41,128 nucleotides of DNA, taken from assembly GCF_005217525.1 (NCBI RefSeq), contig NZ_PNXQ01000012.1, positions 377,872-418,999 of the forward strand, in the 5' to 3' direction. Made by a program: the position numbers and the translations under genes. The notes under the pieces are model-generated. The model made no database searches. It was not told the origin of the DNA and was given only the letters and a program-made list of their open reading frames with translations. Shown piece after piece: positions 7,732 to 14,336 of this stretch (the stretch's first letter is position 1; every line of letters starts with the position of its first letter). This DNA is from Paenibacillus terrae (GTDB lineage Bacteria > Bacillota > Bacilli > Paenibacillales > Paenibacillaceae).

Positions 7732-7776
7732 AAAAGGTCTTGATTTCCTGCAATAGCGGGGGTTAAGGCCTTTTTT
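7732..7776 (+). terminator. Terminator of the ArpU-like gene
   Basis: AAAAGGTCTTGA pairs with TTAAGGCCTTTT (7763-7774), with an inner CCTGC/GCGGG stem in the loop and a T-run to 7776. Its last bases abut the -35 of the following promoter. Confidence 0.85.
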
Positions 7777-7777
7777 A

Positions 7778-7804
7778 TTGATAAGAACACATGTTCTCTA
7801 AAAT
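7778..7804 (+). promoter_or_regulatory. Tail-operon promoter with LexA box in the spacer
   Basis: TTGATA (7778-7783) and TAAAAT (7799-7804) are separated by 15 bp, of which 14 are AGAACACATGTTCT (7784-7797). This contains the B. subtilis LexA core GAAC-N4-GTTC; only the two outermost bases differ from CGAAC...GTTCG/C. The repressor would cover the whole promoter. The 15-bp spacer is shorter than ideal, consistent with a need for an activator such as the ArpU-like protein. Read directly from sequence; function is inferred. Confidence 0.7.
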
Positions 7805-7888
7805 CCGCCCAACTTCATCCCTAGTCTCTGCTTTTATCGTCCATTTCCCCGGCAACGCATTCGTTATAAGAGTGTAAGATTATATCAT

Positions 7889-7991
7889 CGGGAATCAAGA
7901 CAAGAGGACATACCGAAGACACACACAGTCAAACGTTAGCCGGCCACCAGGGCCGGTTTTTTCATGCGGTTGTCGTCCCTGTCGATTCCCG
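7889..7991 (+). terminator. Leader of the tail operon: intrinsic terminator inside a long-range stem
   Basis: CCGGCC-ACCA-GGCCGG followed by six T (7940-7962) is a good intrinsic terminator 60 nt before the first possible tail gene. It is enclosed by a long-range pairing: CGGGAATC-aa-GACA (7889-7902) with TGTC-GATTCCCG (7980-7991), 12 bp with one bulge. The 3' arm also forms the perfect palindrome ATTCCCGGGAAT (7985-7996). If the promoter at 7778 is right, the operon must be transcribed through this terminator, implying attenuation or antitermination. The rest of the 7684-8021 gap holds no gene. Confidence 0.65.
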
Positions 7992-8021
7992 GGAATTGTT
8001 TTACAGAAAGGAGGAGTCGTG

Positions 8022-8156
8022 TTGCCTAAGCAATGGATGCTGCAATGCATGAGGTTGAGGCTGCGCCGGATGAGAACACGGAAGTGGAAAAAAGCTTGGA
8101 TAAGTAGCCTCTGCATGCGAGTGCAGGATGCGCAAAGGTGGCATGCCGCAGGATGA
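8022..8156 (+). CDS. Possible small basic ORF at the head of the tail operon
   Basis: TTG at 8022 has a strong AAAGGAGG 7 nt upstream, and its TGA overlaps the ATG of the next gene (ATGA, 8153-8156). The 44-residue product is very basic (RLRLRRMRTRKWKK) and matches no family known to me. A competing ATG at 8033 in another frame encodes only 24 acidic residues ending at 8107, with a look more like a normal protein tail. The ribosome site and coupling favour translation, but this may be a leader ORF or the scar of a deleted head gene. Confidence 0.35.
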   Translation: MPKQWMLQCMRLRLRRMRTRKWKKAWISSLCMRVQDAQRWHAAG

Positions 8157-9016
8157 GACAAGCCTTTAAGCAAAAGCTCATTGACATTGTTCCAGCGCTT
8201 CAAGGACGCGTATACGATGTTCAGCCACCGTCGCAGACGGCAGAGGAGCCGTATGCCGTTATGGCGCTGGGCGAGGAAATCTGGAAATCTTCCTGGGTTG
8301 GATATCGGCAGGTTGTTCGCATCAAGCTGTACGCAGGACAAGCCGGGCTGGCACAGGCCGATGTATGGGCGAACGCCCTGATTGCCGGTCTGCACCGGGA
8401 GCCGGTGACAGGCCAAGGCGGGGACACGTCGGCTTTTACTGCGCACTATTTGGGCGTGCGGGATGCGGAAAAGCTGGACACCGTCACGGGCAAGGCCTAT
8501 AGAACGCTGCGCTTTGGCGTGTATGTGCCTGAAACGGAAGGTAGTCCAGGGGCCGCTCCGGCAAACGGTATTGCACAGCCGGATGAATGGCTGGCGGCGC
8601 TGACCCGCTGGACACAGAAGCAGTTGGGTGAGACGTGGTTGGTGTACGCTGATGCATGGCCCGCACAGCCGGGACGCCACTCGGTGCTATGGCGGCTGAG
8701 CGGCTGCGAGACCAGGATGGCGGGAGCCTCCATGTATGAACTCCGCAAACGGTTCATCGGGCACGTTATTGCCCCGGACACTGTTGAAGAGAACCGCGCG
8801 GCTTCCGCGTTAGTCGAGGGCTTTGGCACTCAAATTCAGCTTCCTCTGGATCAGGAGAAGGGTCGTTATATATCCACGGCTGAAGCTTCCGCAGATTTGC
8901 AGGCGGATGAGATTTTGGACGGTCAGCTCCGGCTGACGCTGATACAGCGGCGTATGCGTCCGGCTGAGGAAGCGGCGTTAATCCGCAGAGTGGAAATTCA
9001 TCCTATTTTGAAATGA
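8153..9016 (+). CDS. Two-part phage tail completion/terminator-like protein
   Basis: 287 residues. Residues 1-125 look like a DUF3168/HK97 gp10-type tail-terminator fold: an amphipathic helix, VYDVQPPSQTAEEPYAVMAL, then strands and a helix AQADVWANALIAGLH, with a conserved EKLDTVTGKAYRTLRFGVYV end. Residues about 140-287 form a second region with its own strand/helix pattern, ending in LRLTLIQRRM...VEIHPIL, which resembles the small PBSX proteins (XkdI/XkdJ) lying before the sheath gene. So this may be a fusion of two tail-completion proteins capping the tube or sheath end. The ATG at 8153 has AAGGTGG 11 nt upstream; a GTG at 8138 is the alternative. In a headless particle it would close the distal end of the tail. 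Confidence 0.6.
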   Translation: MRQAFKQKLIDIVPALQGRVYDVQPPSQTAEEPYAVMALGEEIWKSSWVGYRQVVRIKLYAGQAGLAQADVWANALIAGLHREPVTGQGGDTSAFTAHYLGVRDAEKLDTVTGKAYRTLRFGVYVPETEGSPGAAPANGIAQPDEWLAALTRWTQKQLGETWLVYADAWPAQPGRHSVLWRLSGCETRMAGASMYELRKRFIGHVIAPDTVEENRAASALVEGFGTQIQLPLDQEKGRYISTAEASADLQADEILDGQLRLTLIQRRMRPAEEAALIRRVEIHPILK

Positions 9017-9026
9017 GGTGGTCCGA

Positions 9027-9245
9027 GTGACCTTGGACAACAACGAGAAAGCCCCGGCAAATGCCGGGCAGGAAGCAAGCGGCCCCCGCTATACGCTGGA
9101 GGAGCTTAAGGAGCACGCGGAACAATTGTTTTCCGTGAAGGAAGAAGTGCTGGCAGGCGCATTTTTTGGCACACAGGACAAGCTGTTCACGGTAGCAGAA
9201 GCACACACTAAAATCGAACAATTTATGAAAGCGAAGGTGGACTAA
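9027..9245 (+). CDS. Small phage-type protein upstream of the sheath
   Basis: 72 residues from GTG 9027 (GAGGTGG 5 nt upstream). The sequence YTLEELKEHAEQLF...VLAGAFF...FTVAEAHTKIEQFMKAKV follows the pattern of short Firmicutes phage proteins that lie between head-tail completion genes and the sheath or tube gene. Function is unknown. It starts 11 nt after the preceding stop and ends 2 nt before the sheath gene, so it is certainly part of the same transcript. Confidence 0.6.
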   Translation: MTLDNNEKAPANAGQEASGPRYTLEELKEHAEQLFSVKEEVLAGAFFGTQDKLFTVAEAHTKIEQFMKAKVD

Positions 9246-9247
9246 TT

Positions 9248-10714
9248 ATGGCAGGCGGAACATGGGAAAACACGAATAAACCGGTATTGCCGGGTTTGTA
9301 TATGAATTTTCAGGCAGCAGCGGCTTCAGCTATTCAAGGCGGCTCGCGCGGTACGGTCGTTGTACCAGTTAAAGCCAACTGGGGTCCTGTACGTGAGTTT
9401 GTAGAGATTGGTAGCGAAACGGCGATCAGCCAAATCTTTTCGAATGACAGTCTGGATGGTGCAACAGCGTATTCTACACTGTATCTGGCTCTGCTGGGTG
9501 GACCGAAAAAGCTGTTGGCCTACCGTTTGGCAGATGACACGGCTGCTCAAGCAACTGTGACGCTGAAAAGCGGCGGTGAGGCACCAACCGATGTGCTGCG
9601 CCTGCAAGCTCTGTACACAGGTAGCCGCGGTAATGGCTTTGCCGTAACGGTACAGCCAACCTTGGGTGACGAGCAAGCCCGTGAGGTGCGTCTCTATGAG
9701 GGGACTAAACTGCTGGGCACGTACAAAGGCAGTGACGGAACGGCTGCTTCGATTGCGGAAGCGATGAACAAGAACAGCGAAAACGTATGGGTAAAGGCCG
9801 AGGTTGTTGGTAATGGTGGCATTCCGGCGGATGTCAGCGGCGTACACCTCACTGGCGGTAACAGCGGTAATAGTAAGCTGGTTAATGCCGATTACATCGC
9901 GATGCAGGAAGCGCTGGAAGGACAGGAATTTAACGTCCTCGCGCTGGATTATGCAGCCGATCTGGCCTTGCTGCAAAGCTTTGCAGCCTGGATCAAGCGT
10001 GTCCGGGGCGAAGGCAAAGGTGTAATCGCTGTATTCGGCGGTTCTGCGGCAGATGATGTATCCAAAACCGCTGTCAGCCTAGCTTCTGCCCGTTCACTGG
10101 CGCTCAACCATGAAGGTATCGTGAACGTGGGTACTGGCGTGCGTCTGGCAGGTACGGATTACAGCTCCGCTCAAACGGCTGCTTATGTAGCCGGACTGAT
10201 TGCAGGCCAACGTCTGAACCAATCCGCGACCTATGCGGTGACGCCTTTTGAGGATGTAACCCGCCGCTGGACACGCTCCGAACAGGAGCAGGCTGTCCGC
10301 AATGGTGTCTTCCTGCTGTTCTTCGACGGCCGTCAGGTCAAAGCGTTGCGCGGTATCAACAGCTTGGTGAACCCGGCTGCCGGGCAAAACAACGCATGGA
10401 AGAAAATCCGTTCCATCCGCGTCATGGATGCTATTAACGCTGACTTGCAGCGTGCAGCCGAAGAGACTTACATTGGCAAAATCAACAACACCGTGGAGGG
10501 CCGTCTGGCACTCATCGGTGCGATCAAAGAATACCTGGCACAGCTGTCGCTGAGTAACGTTATCGAAGCCGATGGCTACGATGTCATTCTCGATCCGGCT
10601 TACTATGGCGATGCTCCAGTCATCAAACCGGAGCCAGACCAAGTGTTCCTGCAATGGAATGTGAAGCTGACCGACGTGATGGAGCAGCTGTTCGGTACAT
10701 TTTACGTGCAATAA
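9248..10714 (+). CDS. xkdK: Contractile tail sheath protein (XkdK-like)
   Basis: 488 residues, close to the PBSX sheath. The start MAGGTWENTNKPVLPGLYMNF is diagnostic for Gram-positive myophage sheaths, as are VVPVKANWGP near residue 35, a central ADYIAMQEALEG...FNVLALDY block, and the C-terminal region with MEQLFGTFYVQ, the arm that interlinks sheath subunits. It contracts around the tube to drive it through the target envelope. Codon use looks well adapted (GCT, CGT and AAC rich), fitting a protein needed in hundreds of copies per particle. An AAGGTGG site lies 7 nt upstream. Confidence 0.97.
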   Translation: MAGGTWENTNKPVLPGLYMNFQAAAASAIQGGSRGTVVVPVKANWGPVREFVEIGSETAISQIFSNDSLDGATAYSTLYLALLGGPKKLLAYRLADDTAAQATVTLKSGGEAPTDVLRLQALYTGSRGNGFAVTVQPTLGDEQAREVRLYEGTKLLGTYKGSDGTAASIAEAMNKNSENVWVKAEVVGNGGIPADVSGVHLTGGNSGNSKLVNADYIAMQEALEGQEFNVLALDYAADLALLQSFAAWIKRVRGEGKGVIAVFGGSAADDVSKTAVSLASARSLALNHEGIVNVGTGVRLAGTDYSSAQTAAYVAGLIAGQRLNQSATYAVTPFEDVTRRWTRSEQEQAVRNGVFLLFFDGRQVKALRGINSLVNPAAGQNNAWKKIRSIRVMDAINADLQRAAEETYIGKINNTVEGRLALIGAIKEYLAQLSLSNVIEADGYDVILDPAYYGDAPVIKPEPDQVFLQWNVKLTDVMEQLFGTFYVQ

Positions 10715-10777
10715 GCATTTCGCGGGAAAATAGAAATCCAAAACTATATTATGGATCATTTTGAGGAGGAAAAATAA

Positions 10778-11185
10778 ATGTTGGATGCTTCAAGAGTCAT
10801 TTTAGGTACGTATGGTCAGGCGCATGTGGACGGGGTTTGGCAGACGAATATCAATAAATTGGAAGCCAGTGTGGAAATGGAAAAACGTGAGCTGAATCTC
10901 GTCGGCAACGACTGGAAGGTACACAAACGCGGTATTAAAAAAGGAACGGGCACGATGAGTGGCTACAAGGTGACGTCCGATATGATTCGTCGTGGTTTCA
11001 CTCGTTTCGAAATTATCACCAAACTGGATGATCCAGAAGCCTTTGGACATGAGAGCATTCGTCTTATCCGTTGCACTCCTGACAAAATCCAGCTTGCCAA
11101 CTGGACGGCTGGTGAGGAAGTACAGGAAGAAACGACCTTCACCTTCGAAGGCTATGAGCTGCTTGATCCGATTGTAGCAAACTAA
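10778..11185 (+). CDS. xkdM: Tail tube protein (XkdM-like)
   Basis: 135 residues, the usual length of PBSX-type tube proteins. Features are the N-terminal LDASRVILGTYGQAHVDG, the INKLEASVEMEKRELN strand pair typical of the tube fold, GTGTMSGYKVTSDM and the C-terminal TFTFEGYELLDPI. It polymerises as hexameric rings to form the inner tube under the sheath. GAGGAGG lies 8 nt before the ATG. It is followed by a 15-bp RNA hairpin, which may help keep its mRNA abundant relative to downstream genes. Confidence 0.96.
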   Translation: MLDASRVILGTYGQAHVDGVWQTNINKLEASVEMEKRELNLVGNDWKVHKRGIKKGTGTMSGYKVTSDMIRRGFTRFEIITKLDDPEAFGHESIRLIRCTPDKIQLANWTAGEEVQEETTFTFEGYELLDPIVAN

Positions 11186-11194
11186 TATGAACAT

Positions 11195-11228
11195 GGGGGA
11201 TGGGATGCCATAAGGTGTTCCGTTCCCC
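11195..11228 (+). other. 15-bp RNA hairpin between tube and chaperone genes
   Basis: Bases 11195-11209 pair with 11214-11228 around an ATAA loop; all 15 positions are Watson-Crick or G.U pairs (five wobbles). No T-run follows, so it is not a classic terminator. The many G.U pairs mean the structure exists in the + strand RNA and not in its complement, which argues for selection at the RNA level. It could block 3' exonucleases or ribosome-independent read-through. Confidence 0.65.
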
Positions 11229-11259
11229 AATACAAATTGATAATAAGGGAGAATGACTT

Positions 11260-11694
11260 ATGAGCTTGAATGAAAATATGACAGAAGAACAAATCTTGGA
11301 CAGTCTGTTTGAAGCCGCTGAAAAATTGCCTGAGGAAACGGTGCGTATCAAGCGTCTGGACATGAAAATTGTACTGCACGGTCTGACCTCCAGCAAAGTG
11401 GACAGCATCCGTGAGCGTTGTACGGTTCGTCGAACCGTGAAGGGTGCAGTGGATGAAAAAGTAGATACCGAGACGTTCAACGCCCTGTTGATTTCGGAGG
11501 CTACTGGAAAATTGGAAGTGAAGGGCTTGTCCCTTAGCGGCTGGGGCGATCCCCGGATTACGAGCCGTTTGAAGCTGTCCGGTGGCGAACAATCAGTCCG
11601 TCGTATGCTGTTGGCGGGTGAGCTGGATGCGGTAGGAGACAAGGTGCTGGAACTGTCCGGCTTTGGCGTGGAAATTGCTGACCTAAAAAACTAA
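11260..11694 (+). CDS. xkdN: Tail assembly chaperone (XkdN-like), short form
   Basis: 144 residues, the same size as XkdN of PBSX. It begins MSLNENMTEEQILDSLFEAAE and contains KVDSIRERCTVRR and LLISEATGKLEVKGLSL...GWGDPRITSRLKL, which recalls the family of tail chaperones sitting between the tube and the tape measure. It corresponds to lambda gpG: it binds the tape measure and recruits tube subunits. The gene ends with AAA AAC TAA on a slippery heptamer, and a -1 shift gives a longer form (see next entries). AAGGGAG lies upstream of the ATG. Confidence 0.9.
   Translation: MSLNENMTEEQILDSLFEAAEKLPEETVRIKRLDMKIVLHGLTSSKVDSIRERCTVRRTVKGAVDEKVDTETFNALLISEATGKLEVKGLSLSGWGDPRITSRLKLSGGEQSVRRMLLAGELDAVGDKVLELSGFGVEIADLKN
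11685..11691 (+). promoter_or_regulatory. Programmed -1 ribosomal frameshift site (A AAA AAC)
   Basis: The last sense codons of xkdN are CTA AAA AAC followed at once by TAA. The heptamer A-AAA-AAC is in the correct zero-frame phase (X XXY YYZ), and slipping back one base reads CTA ATC GGC ... straight into the overlapping ORF. This is exactly the arrangement known for G/GT tail chaperones. A GGCTCCGGGGG stretch 4-14 nt downstream could take part in a stimulatory structure. Confidence 0.85.
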
Positions 11695-11849
11695 TCGGCT
11701 CCGGGGGAATGACGACGATGCTGTACCACTTGTGGGTCCGGCACCACCTCCGCCCCGGAGACTTTTGGCGGCTTCCCCGTGGCGAGCGCATGCTGCTGCT
11801 GGCGTTTGCTGAACAGGAAATGGACAGTATGGTTTCTTCTAAAGCATAA
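11691..11849 (+). CDS. Tail chaperone -1 frameshift extension (T-like domain)
   Basis: 52 codons open in the -1 frame right after the slippery heptamer, ending at TAA 11847-11849. Joined to XkdN this yields a 196-residue long form. The region includes LYHLWVRHHLRPGDFWRLPRGE and MLLLAFAEQEMD: aromatic and Arg-rich, then a helix, as in the second reading frame of many tail chaperone pairs. An internal ATG at 11718 (or 11709) lacks a ribosome site, so separate translation is unlikely. The stop is 21 nt before the tape-measure gene, as expected from synteny. Confidence 0.8.
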   Translation, partial: LIGSGGMTTMLYHLWVRHHLRPGDFWRLPRGERMLLLAFAEQEMDSMVSSKA

Positions 11850-11870
11850 CAAGGAGGTGAACATTGAAAT

Positions 11871-13658
11871 ATGGCAGAAGCATTAAATTACCGCATGAAC
11901 CTTGTGATTGATCCCAAAAACGTCATTAAGGCGAACCGTGAATTGCGTGCGATGGAACGTTATTTCGAGCGGATTCAAGGGCGTGTCATGAAAATCGGTC
12001 GCACCCGCATGGCCCCGGAAATCGTGCTGAACGATATGGCCTCCAAAGGCTTGGATAACTTGTTGAACAAGATTAACCGAGTTAAATCCCAGATTATTAA
12101 CGCTTCGGGGAATGTCAATGTGAAGGCAGTCTCTCAAGGCACCTCATCAGCTAATAGTGGTGCTGGCAAAGCAGGTCCAATTAAGGCTGATAACAATCTT
12201 AGTTCAGTACTGCAAGCAAATACTGCTGCTGTGGAGGCCAATACTGCCGCTATTGGGGATTTGAGTACTAAGTTAGGCTCTCTGAAGTTCGGTGGTGAGA
12301 AGGAAGAGGAGCCTAAGGGTTTTATGGAAAATCTTAAAGATACTCTAGTCGGTGTAAAAAAGTTTGGCGAAGGTATGAAGGGATTTTCTGAATTAAAAAC
12401 TAAAGCAAAAGATTTAAAAAAAGCGTGGACTGATGCTGGACCAGTTGGGGGAACTACAAAAAGGCAAAAATTAGTAAACGGAGCAAAAAAAATATGGAAT
12501 AATAAAGGTAGTTTAGGTAAGGCCACTGGTGAACTTTTAGAAAGTTTCGGTGGTACTGGAGATATGCTGGAAGGCGGAATGGATTTTTTTAAAGGTGGCG
12601 GTGGAATAATTGGGAATATTAAAAGCGGTGGCAGTGCTGCTATAGATGCAGTTTCTAGCGCGGCTTCTAGCATTATAAACCCAAGTACTGCTGGTGCAGT
12701 TGAGGAAGCAGGGTCAGGCTTGTTCAAAAACCTTTTAAAGGGCGGCTCTAAAAAACTGCTGGGCCCCCTGAGTTATGGAATGGATTTGATGAATATAGCT
12801 CAGTCCACGCCTGGTAAAGAACGCTCACAAGCGGTAGGCTCGGCTGTAGGCGGTGCAGTATTGGGAACCCTTGGTGGTATTGTAGGCTCCGTAATTCCTT
12901 TTGCAGGTACTGCAATAGGATCTACACTTGGTGGTATGGCGGGAGACTTTATCGGTGGCAAAGTAGGCGGATTAGTCTCAGACTATGGACCAGCTATTAT
13001 GGATAAGGCTACTTCAGCAGGGAAATATCTCGGAGAAAAAGCATCCGAGGTAACAAGCTGGATCTCGGATAAGACTGGAGATTTTGGTAAAAGCTTTTCC
13101 AACTTCTTCTCCTTTGGAGGTAAAGATGAGCCTAAGAAAACCCCAGCGAAGCCAGCCGAAGTGCCCAAGCCTGCGACGCCACCTCAATCCACTACACCTG
13201 TAACGATGACTAAGCCATTAACACCTATGCCACCCTTCCCGGGATTACCACCCGGTTCTCAAGTGATGTATGGGCCTGCACAGTCAGCCTTAAACGGCGC
13301 TGCCAATCCTTACGGACCGATGGCTATTGCTAATCAAGATGTAAATCCAAACCCACTACTGAATACTGCGGCTCATGCGAACAACGGAGCAAAAGCTAAA
13401 GGTAACGTTAATGGTAATCCAACTCCTCAAGTAGTTCAGATCAGCCCTGAACAAATGGGAACACTCTCCGGCTTTTTGAAGGATTTTAAGACAGAAACTA
13501 CGAACCAGTTCAATCTTCCAGCAGGAGCGGTACAGGTAACTGTGCATGAAAACAAACTGGATGTGGAGGGGCTTATTACGCAAATTGGCTACCGTCTCAA
13601 AGCTGAAATTCTGCGGGCAACGCAGAACACCAAGCCTGGGGGCGCTGGAGCTATGTAA
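11871..13658 (+). CDS. Short tail tape measure protein
   Basis: 595 residues, far shorter than XkdO of PBSX (about 1,300 as I recall). Position after the chaperone pair, the helical N-terminus (NVIKANRELRAMERYFERIQGR) and the C-terminus (VTVHENKLDVEGLITQIGYRLKAEI) fit a tape measure. A helical, Ala/Asn-rich part is followed by Gly/Lys-rich low-complexity sequence, a glycine-zipper hydrophobic region (about residues 320-370), and a Pro-rich stretch (about 420-465). The hydrophobic part may insert in the target membrane after contraction. At about 0.15 nm per residue the tube would be about 90 nm. Codon use in the middle is more AT-rich than in the flanking genes, which suggests a different history. 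AAGGAGG lies 12 nt upstream. Confidence 0.85.
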   Translation: MAEALNYRMNLVIDPKNVIKANRELRAMERYFERIQGRVMKIGRTRMAPEIVLNDMASKGLDNLLNKINRVKSQIINASGNVNVKAVSQGTSSANSGAGKAGPIKADNNLSSVLQANTAAVEANTAAIGDLSTKLGSLKFGGEKEEEPKGFMENLKDTLVGVKKFGEGMKGFSELKTKAKDLKKAWTDAGPVGGTTKRQKLVNGAKKIWNNKGSLGKATGELLESFGGTGDMLEGGMDFFKGGGGIIGNIKSGGSAAIDAVSSAASSIINPSTAGAVEEAGSGLFKNLLKGGSKKLLGPLSYGMDLMNIAQSTPGKERSQAVGSAVGGAVLGTLGGIVGSVIPFAGTAIGSTLGGMAGDFIGGKVGGLVSDYGPAIMDKATSAGKYLGEKASEVTSWISDKTGDFGKSFSNFFSFGGKDEPKKTPAKPAEVPKPATPPQSTTPVTMTKPLTPMPPFPGLPPGSQVMYGPAQSALNGAANPYGPMAIANQDVNPNPLLNTAAHANNGAKAKGNVNGNPTPQVVQISPEQMGTLSGFLKDFKTETTNQFNLPAGAVQVTVHENKLDVEGLITQIGYRLKAEILRATQNTKPGGAGAM

Positions 13659-13694
13659 TACAGTGGTATGGTAACAGGGGGAAGGAGGAAAGAG

Positions 13695-14336
13695 ATGGAA
13701 TTTAGTTTAACGGATGGTAAGGGATTTAAGTTTATTTTTCCGGTGAATCCCGAGGAAGTGACAATCTCACGGCAAAAGGGATTTGATACGACGACGATTT
13801 TATCCTATGGGGAGTTTGATTTTCCACAAGGGGAGAAGGTGAAGGAAATCTCCTTCTCTTCTTTTTTTCCCAAGGAGTACGATGAATCGTATTGCAAATA
13901 TAAAGATGTACCTGATCCGCAAGAGGCCATGAACACGTTGAATGGTTTTTTGCTGTCCCAAAAGCCATTACGCTTCATTATTTCAGAGACGGCTGTAAAT
14001 GTACCCGTAATTGTAGCTTCTCATAACTCCACCTTTCGGGGCGGGGAATATGGGGATGTGAATTTTGATCTTTCGCTGCGGACCTGGAGTGAAATGAAGG
14101 TATCCAAAAAAGCCGGCAGTGGGACGAAGTCTGCTACGGTCAACAAAAAGCCCCGCACGGATATGAAAGAAAAGAAGAAAACCTATACGGTGAAATCGGG
14201 AGATTCCTTGTCCAAAATTGCCAAGCTGGAGCTGGGGGACAGTTCACAATGGAGTCGTATTTATCAGCTTAACAAAAAGGTCATTGGTCAAAATCCGAAT
14301 GCGATTAAACCGGGGCAAAAGCTGGTGCTGTCATGA
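13695..14336 (+). CDS. xkdP: Baseplate/tail protein with C-terminal LysM (XkdP-like)
   Basis: 213 residues. ATG 13695 is chosen because GGAAGGAGG lies just 5 nt upstream; the in-frame ATG 13668 would bury it. The N-terminal 150 residues (FPVNPEEVTISRQKGFDTTTI, GEFDFPQGEKVKEISFSSFFP) are the PBSX XkdP domain. Residues about 168-213 are a LysM (YTVKSGDSLSKIAKLEL...NPNAIKPGQKLVLS). Such proteins (P2 gpX and T4 gp53 analogues) link the tube end to the baseplate hub; the LysM holds the assembly together rather than binding the cell wall. The stop overlaps the next ATG by 4 nt. Confidence 0.94.
   Translation: MEFSLTDGKGFKFIFPVNPEEVTISRQKGFDTTTILSYGEFDFPQGEKVKEISFSSFFPKEYDESYCKYKDVPDPQEAMNTLNGFLLSQKPLRFIISETAVNVPVIVASHNSTFRGGEYGDVNFDLSLRTWSEMKVSKKAGSGTKSATVNKKPRTDMKEKKKTYTVKSGDSLSKIAKLELGDSSQWSRIYQLNKKVIGQNPNAIKPGQKLVLS

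Noticed and set aside
7895..8680. Minus-strand open frame of 261 codons over the start of the tail operon
   Set aside because: No ribosome site and no family; it is antisense to the tail completion gene and runs through the leader terminator.
12134..12727. Long open frame on the minus strand inside the tape measure gene (197 codons)
   Set aside because: It is fully antisense to a gene with good ribosome site and synteny, and its Pro/Ser-rich product is what the complement of Gly/Lys-rich coding gives.
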